Of a stretch of DNA of 64,000 bases, positions 33,846 through 44,530 are shown in pieces. The DNA is taken from contig CAUYUJ010018648.1 in the NCBI GenBank assembly GCA_963575745.1, forward strand, positions 108,831-172,830, in the 5' to 3' direction. Position numbers and translations under genes: made by a program. This stretch comes from Prorocentrum cordatum. Taxonomy: Eukaryota; Sar; Dinophyceae; Prorocentrales; Prorocentraceae. The notes under the pieces are model-generated. The model was not told the DNA's origin, did no database searches, and was given only the letters and a program-made list of their open reading frames with translations. The stretch's first letter is position 1. Every line of letters starts with the position of its first letter.

Positions 33846-34439
33846 GTTTAGAGGGCCGCACTCGCGCCCGCACAGGTTCGGGCCGCGAGGCGGCGGCCGC
33901 GCTGCGCGCGAGGTCCTCGCGGCCCCTGCGGGCCGGCGCCCGCTGGGCGCCGCCAGCGCGGCGGCTGCGGCTGCACCAGCGGGGGCTCGCCGCTGGCGTG
34001 GCCGCGGGGCCGGCCCTGAGGGGGAGGAGGCACGCCGCCGCCACCGTCGTCGTCGTGGTGTTGGTGGTGGTCGCCGGCGACTGCGACGTCTTCGTTTTGG
34101 AGGTTTCGGGTGTGTCTCAGGGTTCTCGTCGCCACGGCCTGTGGACCTCCAGAGGGGTCCAGCGACCGGTCTCGAGCGGGTTCTGGTCGGAGTGGGAGTG
34201 AGAGGCGGCCGGAGCAGGCCGTCGAGCCAAGGAGTTCCCAGAGTGCCGGCGAAGGCGTCAGGGCATACCGTCGAACCAGTCAGGGGCAACGGCAGGGAGG
34301 GATAGGCTGAGGAGAAAACGCATTCCATTGGTCGCCGATGGGGTCCTGGTAGCCCACCCCTCCCAGAAACGTGTAGATTCGCCATCGGGGGCCTATCGCT
34401 GATCTATCGGCGATCCATCGCGAGGGGGAGGAGGCGCGA
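33846..34439. other. GC-rich island, no gene supported
   Basis: 33850-34100 is open on both strands because of its base composition. The rest is unassigned. Confidence 0.4.
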
Positions 34440-34570
34440 TGTCGCCGCCGTCGGCTATCGGCCACGCGCCGCCGTCGCCGTTGGCGCCACCGCCGTCGCC
34501 GTCGGCGTTGGCGCCACCGCCGTCGCCGTCGGCGCCATCGTGACCGTCGTTGTCGTCGTCGTCGCGGTGG
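34440..34570 (+). repeat. GCC/GTC 24-30-bp tandem repeat
   Basis: Units of GTTGGCGCCACCGCCGTCGCC repeated three times, then GTCGTC runs. Confidence 0.9.
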
Positions 34571-34699
34571 GGGGAGGGATGGGCTGGATGAGGCAGCCAG
34601 AGGCTGGTGGCTCCTCCTCCTTGCGCGCTTCGGCCAGCGGTGCGAGGCAGGCATGCCCTGCGACCGCTCCTGGGCTCCCTGCGTCCATCATCAGCCCAG

Positions 34700-35000
34700 G
34701 GCTCCTGCGTCTTGACCAAATGTCTGATGCAATCTTTGTGGTGGGATCTGTTCACGGTGCAACCTATGCTTTGCAATCTAAGCGGTATAGCACAATCTAT
34801 GGGATGTAACTCATGCGGTGAATTTTGTGGCGTGCAGCTCCTATGATATGCATTTGTGGAATGCAAGTGGTGTGGTGCAGGATATGTGCTGCAGCGTATG
34901 CAGTGCATCCTGTGTGTTGTGAAATCTATGGGGTGCCTACGTCGTGCAGTCTATGTGGTGCAAACCATCTGGTGCAAAATATACGTGGTATGTAGCACCC
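34700..35000 (+). repeat. degenerate TGTGGTGCAA-type repeats
   Basis: Many imperfect copies of (T/G)GTGGTGCAA...ATCTATG over about 300 bases. AT-richer than its surroundings. No gene. Confidence 0.6.
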
Positions 35001-35039
35001 CGCAGTTGTTGATACGAGTGAGGGGGCGGGCGCGGGGCT

Positions 35040-35165
35040 GGTCGTGGGAGGGTCGCGTGTGGGTCGCGGGCGGGTCGCGGGTGGGTCGCGGGTGGGTCGA
35101 GGGTGGGTCGCGGTTGGGTTGCGGGTGGGTCGCGGGTGGGTCGCGGGTTGGGTGGCGAGTGGGAC
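35040..35165 (+). repeat. GGGTCGCGGGT 10-bp tandem repeat
   Basis: About 12 copies of GGGTCGCGGGT with G/T and C/A changes. Confidence 0.95.
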
Positions 35166-37320
35166 GATGACAACAAAGCAACAACGCAACCGCAATCCGC
35201 ACCACGGACCCAGACGTCAGCCACGCACCCAGGGACAGTGAACGACCGTTCGGCCCCCTCACTCTGACAATCTGGGGCGTGCGCTCCACTCGGTGCAACA
35301 TGTACGTGTGTTGCAGGGCGGCCCCAGGGCGCCAACGGCCAGCCGAAACCCTGACAGACCCTGCCAGCGCACAAGGCGGCTACAAGGCGCTCACGACGGC
35401 CCTGAGATCCTTGCGACTCAGTTTCTTCCAGCTGGACGCTTTCTCCCAGCTTTGCGCCACAGAGCGGTCCGGCTCGAAAAGTGGCGCAGCAAAAGGGGGC
35501 CCGGGGCTCCCGTCGTGATCTTTCTCGATGTCTCAATCTTCTCGAGGCGTCGGACCTCAGGGGGGCGGGCACCGGCCGCAAGCCGGGCAGAGGCTGCCGA
35601 GTTGCCCTTCGGTGCAGGCACTGCCGGTGAGGGTCGGGGCAGGGGGCCCGTCGCCGTTCTCGGCCTCCCGGGAGGCGTTCTCGTGCGGCTGCCGGGGCAG
35701 CTTCGCGCACGGAGCGGGGCGAGAGTTTTGGTCTCGTGGGAGGCGGGTCGGGCCTTCGGGGGCCACAGCGCGCTGAAGAGAGCAGGGCATCTCGCGAGCG
35801 CAAAACATATCCGTCTCCGCGGCCCCGCGGATACGTTTTTTTTGTTTTGTTTGTTCGTTGGTGCCCCGCGCGGAAGACATCCGTGCGGCCGCGCATCCGT
35901 GGGATCACGCCTGGGGCTCCAGACCTCGAGTGCGCGGATACACAGTCGAGCATCTGATCCAGGAACCTCCTCCCGAAAAGCTGGGCCGGCGCTTTTGGCC
36001 AACGCGCGGGTAAGCTGGCCCAGCTTCTTGAGCCTGCTCGCCTCTCCAGCGTTAGCAGCAGAACTTGGCCCAGGTGTGTGTTCGGCGGCGAGCGAGGGGG
36101 GGAGAAAAAGAAGGGGCGGGCCGTCTCAGAAGGCTTTGAAGTCCCCCGGCCTTCTGGGAAGTTTTCCAAGCCTTCCCCGAAGACACACACCCACAAACAG
36201 CTTCTGCGAAGGCGCGAGGGTTCCTGAGAAGCCCCGCCGCCTTCTGCGAAGGCCTCTTCCTTCTCACTTCCTCCCCTCGCTCGCCGCCGACAGGTGTGTT
36301 CTGAGAAACCTCCGGGAAGCTGGCCCGAGTCTCTCCGACTTCAGTCGGCTCTGATTCGCAGGTCGACCCTCCCAAATCAAGAGCCCCCTTGTGCCCCGTC
36401 TCTCGCGACCCCTGCCTCCCACACTCCTGTCGCAATGCGGCCCCTGGAAGGGTCCGATGCCCTCTCGCGCGCCCTGTCCAGTCGAGTCCGACTGCATCCT
36501 TTGGCGGATCACGGCGTCGGCGCCCGCCGCGTGCGCCGCGCGCCGAGGAGCGCCGAAGCCCCGGAGGTCTCTCTATCGCGGGGGGGCTGGCCGGGGCCTC
36601 GCTCGCTCCTGCCGCGGAGGCCCGGCCCGGCGGTGGCCCGCCGAGGCCAAGGCAAGGGGGGGGTCATCGAGGACAGAAAAGCACCAGCCCTAAGATCAGG
36701 AGGGGAAAAAACACACAGACACAATGAATCGTCGATTCCCCGGAAAATATGCGAACATATGGGAAGTGGGGGGAAGACAAAAACGCCAGAAATATGGGAA
36801 AATATGGGGAATCTTTTTATTTGTGTCTATTTATTTGTGTGTCCTGGGGCTCCTTCACTAAGAGCACGGTGAAGACGTGGCCTCGCTCAGGTCCCCCATC
36901 GGTGCCTCGGGGGTACACGTGTGGGCGGCTTGGCTCGATGCATCTGCAGAGCGGAGCCCCTATCCCTAATTGGTGTCAAGTCGGGCGTGTCCCTCCACAG
37001 GAGGAGTATATTCGAGAATAGGCAAAGAATAGGCTGGGGACGATTTTTGGAGTCTTTGTGGCTATTTTTTGGTGTTTGTGGAGTATGTTTTATGTGTTCT
37101 TCACATTCTGCCTGGACGGGAGACATGCCCGACCTCAAATTAATGTCTTCGGCCCTCCTGACTTAGGTCCCCTCGCAAAAGGGTAGGGGCCCTTGTTTGG
37201 TTACCAAGGGGGGAGTGGTGGAAGCGAGAGCAAGGGCGCTGCTCAGGGCGCTGCAGCCGGCGGCGAAATCTGACCTCGATCAAAAACCAGCGACACCACC
37301 CCACCTGCGGCCCTCCACGT
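35166..37320. other. unassigned; contains CTTCT/GAAG fold-back run
   Basis: 36120-36270 holds repeated CCTTCTGnGAAGG-type units like those at 14418-14525. 36770-36850 is AT-rich. Several open frames exist on both strands, none recognised. Confidence 0.4.
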
Positions 37321-38160
37321 TGCGCTACGGCTCATCGGGGGCCGTAGCGTATACCACGCAGGAGCCCACGCCGGATGTCTTGGTATACGCTAAGCCCCGT
37401 GGGGCCGTAGGTGGGATGGTGTCGTTTGTTTTCTGGTCCACGAACCCTACCCCCGCCTCCCGTCGATTCCTCGGTTATACGTGACAGTGACCTTTCGCCG
37501 GAGGGACCTGTGGTGCGGACACACTGGGGCCCCCTGGTGGCTGAAAGAGACGCGATGGTAGCGGCTCCAGCTCGGCCTCCACGCGGCCCCCGAAAGTCGC
37601 GCACCAAGGGCCATTCTCGCCTGGTGTCACTCTTCCGTGTAGCCGAACTCGGGTGAATCGATGGTTGGCTGGAGGTAGGGTTCGGATTTCGCCACCTGAG
37701 CACGTCGAGGGAGTCGATCCATGCACCGAGTTTTTCTTCCAGAGTTGATCGGGCCCCGAAAGACTCAACCATCATGCGAAAGTGCGCGCAGAGTATTGTT
37801 CATCGCGCGCACCCTCCAGGGCGACGTGGGCGCCGCTTACGCCTCCCTCAGACAGCATACTATGCATTATTTCCCAGGGCCGATCTGGCGCACCCACGAG
37901 CAAATCTGTGCAATCAGCATCGGGCGGGCTTTTCCTTAATAGCCGACCACGTCGGTGCATGGGTTTCCGCCTCCTTAGATACGGCGAATCCATGCACCTA
38001 TGAGGTTTTGGGGCGTACAGTGGACAGGTCGAGGGGTCTATGTGGGTCTGACTGAGCTGCCTGGCCCCCCGTCCGCCGCGTGCACGTGGTTACGTAGGCA
38101 TGCCCCAATCGCGGTAGCAGTGTGCCAGGCAGGGTTCCTGGGGGCCGCTGGCTCCATGTT
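37321..38160. other. unassigned; two nested hairpins at 37325-37391
   Basis: CTACGGC/GCCGTAG arms (37325-37331, 37341-37347) and the perfect 11-bp AGCGTATACCA/TGGTATACGCT arms (37346-37356, 37381-37391). Open frames on both strands at 37700-38060, none recognised. Confidence 0.5.
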
Positions 38161-38653
38161 TCATGGCCTCCCCATGTATACACAGATGTGTGTATATGTA
38201 TATATATATATATATAGATATATTGCTTCCGGTTCTGACGGGATTGCCTGACATGGTGAAAGTTATTGCGACCATGTCGGTCCGCCCAGCAAGGGTCTTG
38301 AGCATGCCAGCAGGGGAAGATGCGGGAAACAAAAGAGAGCATTAGCATGAGCTTTCGTGGGTCCGCGCCGACCTCCAAACGTTCTGTTGATGCCTTTTCA
38401 CGTCAGAAGAGGAATACCTGCCGCTGCCGCTGCCCTTCCTTCCCTCGCCGCCACGGCACAATTCGCCTCGAAGTCACGGTCAGGACTGCACCGCAGGAGA
38501 GGTCCGTGGATCAACGGTGCGGGCATGTTGTTCCCCCCTCCCCGGCGAGCGAAGGAGGCAGGGCGTCTGGACCCACGGCCACAGAGTTCGCGGTCGCGCC
38601 GACGTCCTGGTTTGTCAGTGCCCTCGTTCGCGGGGCCTCGAGCGGCTCTGCCA
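38161..38653. other. no gene supported; (TA)n 38195-38222
   Basis: Short TA microsatellite, then GC-rich sequence to the inverted repeat. Open frames at 38357-38700 on the plus strand are unrecognised. Confidence 0.4.
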
Positions 38654-38803
38654 GGGGGCCACGTGCGCACCCTACCCCTACCCCCCACGACTTCTGAGGG
38701 GCAGGGTGGGGTTCACTTCGTTCGAGAGCTTTCGAGCGAAGTAAACCCCACCCTCCCCCTCAGAAGTCGTGGGGGGTAGGGGTAGGGTTCGCATGTGGCC
38801 CCC
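38654..38803. repeat. 67-bp near-perfect inverted repeat
   Basis: Arms 38654-38720 and 38737-38803 with a 16-base spacer. The arms contain CCCTACCCCTACCCCCCACG and its complement. About 60 of 67 positions pair by eye. Confidence 0.9.
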
Positions 38804-39718
38804 TATCTGCCGCGGAAGCTGGCGGAGGTACAAGGTGACCCCCTTGGAGAGTTCAGCACCTGCGCTTCCCTGGGCTTCTGGACCTGGCCAAGCACGAGAC
38901 TGGCCTGCCAGTGGATGCCCCCTCGGGAGTCTCGCATCTACCCGGCTCTTCCCTCAGACCCACTGGGGCTCTTTGGCGCCTTGCGACGTTTGATCCTAGA
39001 TATCGAGCTATCGGCCACTCCATTGAGCTTCTACGAAAAACCTGCGCCGCCGCTGTTTGTGGCAAGATGTCGTCCCGTACGTATCTGATATGCCCTTCCT
39101 TTTTTTTGCAGTTGGCCCCCCAAGAAGGATGAGGTGCATTGCCGAGGATACCGTGCACCCTTATCTTCTTCAGTCCCCTGCCGACCAATTTTGCTGGCCA
39201 CTTGTTGTGACTGCAACGCCCGAGGTCCGCTCATCCTTTCCCTGAATCCCTCTGATTGGCCCCGGCTGAGCCCTCCCAGGTCCAGGTACCCGGTGTGCTT
39301 CCGGGTGCTCGTCTGCGCTACTTGCTCTCTGGTATTTGTCTGGCTGGCGGACTTCTTCACGGTGACCCTGCCGGCCATGCAGAAGTCCCGCGTGCGCGAT
39401 GAGTCCATGTGCTCATACACCGACGAGCAGGTCCAGGCCAGCTGCAAGAGGATAGTCGTCTACTTCGCCCTCTTCCTCCTCGTCCACTGCCTCGTGCACA
39501 TTAGGCAATGCTGCGGCGCTGCCCTGGAGATGGCCGAGCAGCAGAATACAGGGGCCATACGCGTGCTCCGGTTCACGATGCCGCCGCCCCCCCGTCGGCG
39601 GTGCACAAAAGGGGTGGTGGGTCGAGAAGGGGGGGTCTTCGAGCTTGGAGCGCTCGCGCTATGTGCGCTATATCTGGCATCCTGCCCCTCCCACCCATCC
39701 CCTCCCATTTCCCCTTGA
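38804..39718 (+). CDS. possible spliced gene, two-helix membrane protein
   Basis: The best coding signal is 39290-39600: RVLVCATCSLVFVWLADFF and RIVVYFALFLLVHCLVH form two hydrophobic helices joined by a polar segment (KSRVRDESMCSYTDEQVQAS). Upstream, two candidate introns would join earlier protein-like pieces. One starts at GTACGT (39077) or GTATCT (39081) and ends TTTTTTTTGCAG (39111). The other runs from about GTCCGC (39226) to CCCTCCCAG (about 39280). Exon-like text before it includes RYRAIGHSIELLRKTC. Intron 1 would be only 31-35 bases. No family recognised and no start codon chosen; boundaries are approximate. Confidence 0.3.
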
Positions 39719-40120
39719 ATTCTTTTGTATTCTCCGACTGGGCCGACCTAGAGGACCATGATCCCCAGAATGACCCCATTGTGTGATTCGCAGAGAGAAG
39801 AGGGGGGGGTTGTACATTGGAGGAGGGGAGAAAAAGGAGGAAGTAGCGAATGAGCAGGAAGACGTCCAGGAGGAAGAGGAGGATCTGAGGAAGGGAGTTG
39901 GGTTAGAGGAGGAGAAGGTTTAGAAGCAGCACGAGTGGGAGGAGTAGCACCAGCAGTGGCAGGAGAAGGAGGAGCAGCAGGAGCAGGAGAACCAGGAGAA
40001 GGCTCGGGAAGAGAAGGGTGCCAACAACGACGGAGGAATCAGACTCAGACGACGTCGTGTAGGGCCACGGCTGGAGCTCTCGTCTCTCGAAAGCATGTTT
40101 TGGCTATCGCGCAAAATGTA
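39719..40120. other. no gene seen
   Basis: 39850-40010 is AGG/GCAGGAG-rich. Nothing recognised. Confidence 0.5.
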
Positions 40121-41035
40121 TACACATAGGTATGCGTATATACACATATATATATACATATATATATATGAATATACGGCGAACGCATGGGAGCGAGCCA
40201 CATAGCCGTGTCTAGAAAGTTGAGAACGAGCCATATGTATACATGTATGCATGTACACATGTATGCATATATGCATGTATGCATGTATGCATGCATGCGT
40301 GTATGCATGTCTGCATGTACGCATAGTTGCATGTATGCAAATATGCATGTATGCATGTATGCATGTATGCATGCATGTATGTATACATTGTTGTGTATAT
40401 GCCTGTATGTATTGTTTTGTTTTGTCCTGGCTGTCTGTATGTATTTATGCATTTATGCATGTACGCTTGTATGTCATGTATGTATGCATGTATGACTGCA
40501 TGCACGCAGGTATGTATGTATGTATGAATGAATGTATGTATGTATGCATGCATGTATGTATGTATGTATGCATGTATGTATGTATGTATGCATGTATGTA
40601 TGTATGAAGGTATGTATGTATGTATGTATGCGTGTATGTACGTGCGTATGTACGTGTGTATGTGTGTGCATGTATGTATACATGCACGTGCGTACGTGCG
40701 TACGCATGCCTGCCTGTATGTATGGACGTATGTATGTATAGGTATGCATATATGAATGTCTGCATGCACATATATATATATAGATTTATATACGTGTATG
40801 CATGTATGCATGTATGTATGTCTGCACAGATGTATGTGTGTACCTTTGCATGTACGTATGCATGTATGTATACAGGAACGTATGCACGTATGCATGTATG
40901 TACATCCAGATCGATCGGTATGTAAGTAGGTCGGTGTCTATACACGTATTTGTATGTACACATATACATTTATATACATATATAGATATATGTATACAGA
41001 GTCAATCGCTACAGACATACTCGCACACATATATA
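40121..41035 (+). repeat. (TATG)n/(TGCA) tetranucleotide array
   Basis: ATGTATGT and GCATGTAT repeats with TATATA runs. Open frames of Tyr/Met/Cys/Val or His/Thr/Tyr repeats are artefacts. Confidence 0.95.
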
Positions 41036-41899
41036 CGCAGGTTCGCGAGTTTGTTCGAGCTGGGCCAGTCCGTGAGGGCAACAGGGCTCCGAGGCGGGGC
41101 AGACAGACGTCCGCCGCGATGTTTCTTGCGAGGCCCAGGCGCGAGGCCCCCTTCTCTGGGGTCGGTCGAAAGGGGGTGGTGGTATCGGGCGGGGCTAGGA
41201 CGAGGACAGATCTGCTCCAGAGCTTTCCGGAACGCTCTGAGAGCGTTCCAGAACGCTCTGAGAAGGCTGCGGCGCTCGAGACATCCTCCAGAGCCGCCGG
41301 ACCTCAGAGATTCTCGATTCTTAGGCTTACGCCACACCGCCGACCCCTTGTTTATGCCAATCTGGGGGTAGTAGAAGCTGCGAAGGGGTGAAAAGGCGAG
41401 TGATATTTGTTTGGTGTCTGTTCGCCGCCACCGCCAGAGGGTCTCGGGCAGTTCCGCGGGGGGGTCCGAGCGGACGGCGACACCGCGGGCGGTCGTGGTC
41501 TCATCTGGGGCCATCTGAGAGGCATAATGGAGCCAGGTTGGGCTCGGGAATGTCTTCGAGCCGTTTCGGTAGCGGTCGGGAGTTTTTTTGGGGGACTGCC
41601 CAGGAGTCATGATGGGTCAACTTGGCCATGTGCGAGGCCACGGCGCGTGCAAAGGGTGTGCCGGCATGGGGCCTATGGCAGGCAGTTTGGAACCACTTGG
41701 GGGCCCAGGTGGAGGAAAAGGAGGAGGAGGAGAAGGGGGACACGGAGAAACGGCTCTGGGTTATGGGTTATGGGTGAGAGGCTTCTTGTATGTGTATCGG
41801 GATCTCGCGGATCGCTTCTCGGGGGCCTCTGGAAGCGAGTTTTGGAGCCACTTGGGGGCCGTTTCGGAGCCTCTGGGGTGCTTCTTGGGGGTTCCTTGG
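41036..41899. other. unassigned; CGGAACGCTCTGAGAGCGTTCC fold-back near 41230
   Basis: 41215-41290 is a run of short palindromic units (TTCCGGAA, CGCTCTGAGAGCG, TTCCAGAACG). No gene recognised. Confidence 0.4.
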
Positions 41900-42480
41900 G
41901 GCGTCTGGGCGGCCTCGTGAGGGCCTCTGGGGGCCTCTTGGGGCACTCTTGGGGCCCCCTGGGGCTCCTGGGGGCAGAAAGCTAGAGTTTCAACATGTTT
42001 GGTCGCCCTCTTGGGCCCCTCTTGGTGCCGTCTTGGAGCCCTCTTGGGCCGTCTTGGGGACCTCTTGGGCCGTGTTGGGGCCGTCTTGGGCCGTCTGGAG
42101 GCCGTCTTGGGGGCCTCTTGGGCCATCTTGGGGCTGTCTTTGGGGGCCGTCTTGGGCCGTCTGGAGGCCGTCTTGGGGGCCTCTTGGGCCATCTTGGGGC
42201 TGTCTTTGGGGCCTCTTTGGCCGTCTTGGAGCGTCGGGAAGCCGAAAAGGCGGAAAAGCAAAAAACATTGAAAAACACTATGGCAAATCAACAATTTTAG
42301 ACTATTGGGGCCCTCTTGGGAGGCTTGTTTGGGACCTCGGGGGCCGTCTTGGAGACCTCTTGGCCCGTCTTGGGGCCATCTTGGGCGTCTTGGAGCGGTC
42401 GTTTGGCGTCTCGGGGCCTTCGTGGGCCGTCTTGGAGGCCTCTTGACGGCTTCGTGGCCCGTCTTGAGGCCCTCTTGGGC
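41900..42480 (+). repeat. CTTGGGGCC/CTCTTGGGCC degenerate tandem repeat
   Basis: About 12-bp units (GGCCGTCTTGGG, GCCTCTTGGG). Inside, about 63 bases from 42083 repeat almost exactly from 42146. An AT-rich insert at 42235-42300 interrupts it. Related sequence lies at 57890-58090. Confidence 0.9.
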
Positions 42481-43146
42481 CCGGAAAAGCCCCGTGAGTC
42501 GCTCGTCCCGGACCCCCCCGCTCGCGCTCGACCCCCCCCCCCCCCCCTCCAAATCGACCGGACCGGGCTCCCGGGGGAGGGGTTTGGGGAGGGGGAAGCA
42601 TCTCACACGCCGATGATCCCCAAGGGGTCGGCGGATTTATCCCCACCCGATTATATCTTCGTCCTCGCGTCGTCTTATGGTAGGGGAAGGGGGGAGGGAT
42701 CTGACATCTGCTACAAGCAGCTGGTTTCGGCCCTGCCGCGGGGTGCTTTCCTCGACGCCCTGGCGTCTCCGTCGCTGGGAGGGCGCCAGAGGAATTGGCC
42801 ACGTGAGCTCCTTCGCGGACCCCCTCTTTGCTAACTTGCCCCCTCTCTCAGCCACGCGCAGAGGGGGGGTAGGGGGAGGGGGGAAGGCTTCTTTGAAGCA
42901 CCCCTTCTTCCTAGAAGGCGCGGGCCATCTCTGTAGGTACAAGGCCAGCGCCTTCTCAGAAGCAGCCTCCTTCTAAGACGCCTTCCCCCCTCCACCTGCC
43001 CCCCTCTGCGCGCCGCCAGCTTCCGTCCGCCGCGATCCGCCGCACCGGGTCAAACCCCAACTGGCGGGCCCTGACCAGCCTTCCCAGCGGCGTCTTCGGC
43101 CGTGGCGACGAGGGGCGGGGGCCCAGCTGCGCAGAGAAGTCTGTCG
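42481..43146. other. unassigned; CTTCT/GAAG run near 42885-42965
   Basis: No gene recognised. Poly-C at 42531-42547. Confidence 0.4.
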
Positions 43147-43261
43147 GAGGAGGAGGAGGTGGAGGAGGGGGAGGAGGAGGAGGAGGAGGAGGAGGAGGAG
43201 GAGGAGGAGGAGGAGGAGGAGGAGGAGGAGGAGGAGGAGGATGAGGAGGAGGAGGAGGAGG
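43147..43261 (+). repeat. (GGA)n microsatellite
   Basis: Nearly pure GGA, directly before the dispersed repeat. Confidence 0.97.
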
Positions 43262-44010
43262 AGGAGGACCAGAGTAAGCCCAGGCGGCGTCAACGAACCT
43301 GTAGTGCACCCTCACCTTCCGAGTCCTCTCCTCGACAGGCCCTGCACGAATTCGATTCCATTGAGGGAAGCGCCCCCCTTGAGTGACGAGCGCCGGGTGG
43401 GCCTGCCACTCAGGCGAGGCCCCGTTTTGCAAAGGGTCCGTCCTCCATGTTTTTAGCTGTGAGAAGCGCAAAGAAGTAGGATGACACATATGATGACACA
43501 GCTCGAGGAAGTGTCCAGTCACAGCTCTATTTTGAAAATGATCTGCGCTCCACACGTGTAAGAGGTGCACAATATCAACGGTCAGTTCATGAAGGTTCCC
43601 ACCATCCATCTGTATTGCTGCTAGGTTTTCCAGGATGAGTGCGCGCAGCGGTAAGGCGAGAGCCCCATTTTGAAAAGGCGCCATCCTCATCCGTGCAGCT
43701 GTTGCACTTTGGAAATTCGGGCCAGTCAACTTATGAACGCTTCAAGCGAAAATGTCCGCATGTCGCAAAGAAACCGCCCTCCATTCGAGCAGCTGTGTGA
43801 ATCATGTGAAGCGAATGTGCGCGACACCAAAACGATAGCCACATTTTGAAAGCCGCTTCTCTGTCTCTGTAGCAATTGGAAGCTTTGAAAACCACTGTGC
43901 CCATCGCCTGGGGGAGAGCCGCATTTTGACAACTACCAGCCCTCCGCCCACGTGGCCGTTGGAAGCTTCTAGCGCACATACGTGCAGCGCCGAGGCGAGA
44001 GCCGCACCTG
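43262..44010 (+). repeat. GGA-anchored dispersed repeat family, copy 4
   Basis: Head GGACCAGAGTAAGCCCAGGC at the end of the GGA tract, ATTCCATTGAGGGAAGCGCC, then several diverged AATGTGCGC...GAGAGCCACATTTTGAAA units to about 44010. The most diverged copy. Confidence 0.7.
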
Positions 44011-44039
44011 TGCAACCCAAAGAGCAGAGCAGCTTGCGT

Positions 44040-44300
44040 CAAGGGAAGGAGTTGCAGGCGCGCAACGGCGAGGCGCGCGGGCGCACGAGCGCGCGGGCGC
44101 TCGGGCCCTCGGTGCAGGGGCCCGCGGGCGCGCCGGCGCGGGCGGGCGCGCGGGCGCGCGGGGTGCGCGGGCGAACGGGTTCGCGGACGCGCGGGGACGC
44201 GGACGCGCGGGCGCGTAGACGCGCGGGCGCGTATGCGCGCAGACGGGGCGCGAGAACACGCAAGCGCGCAGGCACGAGGGCGAACGCACAGCGCACAAGC
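44040..44300 (+). repeat. GCGCGGGCGC-rich alternating tract
   Basis: About 230 bases of G/C alternation (GCGCGGGCGCGC), a Z-DNA-type composition. Confidence 0.8.
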
Positions 44301-44530
44301 CCACGAAACGCTCTCTGGGAGCCTCGTTGTGGCCACGACGACGCTCACACAAACGCTGCCTGGGAATTGCTTGGGAGCTGCGCGCGGGCCCAGGAAGCGT
44401 GCCCAGGAACTGCATAGGCGCTGCCCGCGAGCATAGAGCGCGCTTCCTAGGAGCTGCCTGGGAGCTGCGCGCGAGCCCAGGAAGCGCTGCCGAGAAGCTG
44501 CGCTGAAGCGCTGCCTGACGGGCATCTCTG
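44300..44530 (+). repeat. GGGAGCTGCGCGCG repeats
   Basis: CTGGGAGCTGCGCGCGGGCC near 44365 recurs near 44457 (GGGAGCTGCGCGCGAGCC), with AGGAAGCG ends; about 90-bp spacing. Confidence 0.7.

Noticed and set aside
32832-34385. 517-codon minus-strand frame
   Set aside because: Crosses GGA, GAT and GAA microsatellites; Pro, Ile and Leu runs only.
40120-41035. Tyr/Met/Cys or His/Thr/Tyr repeat proteins
   Set aside because: Tetranucleotide array translated in all frames.
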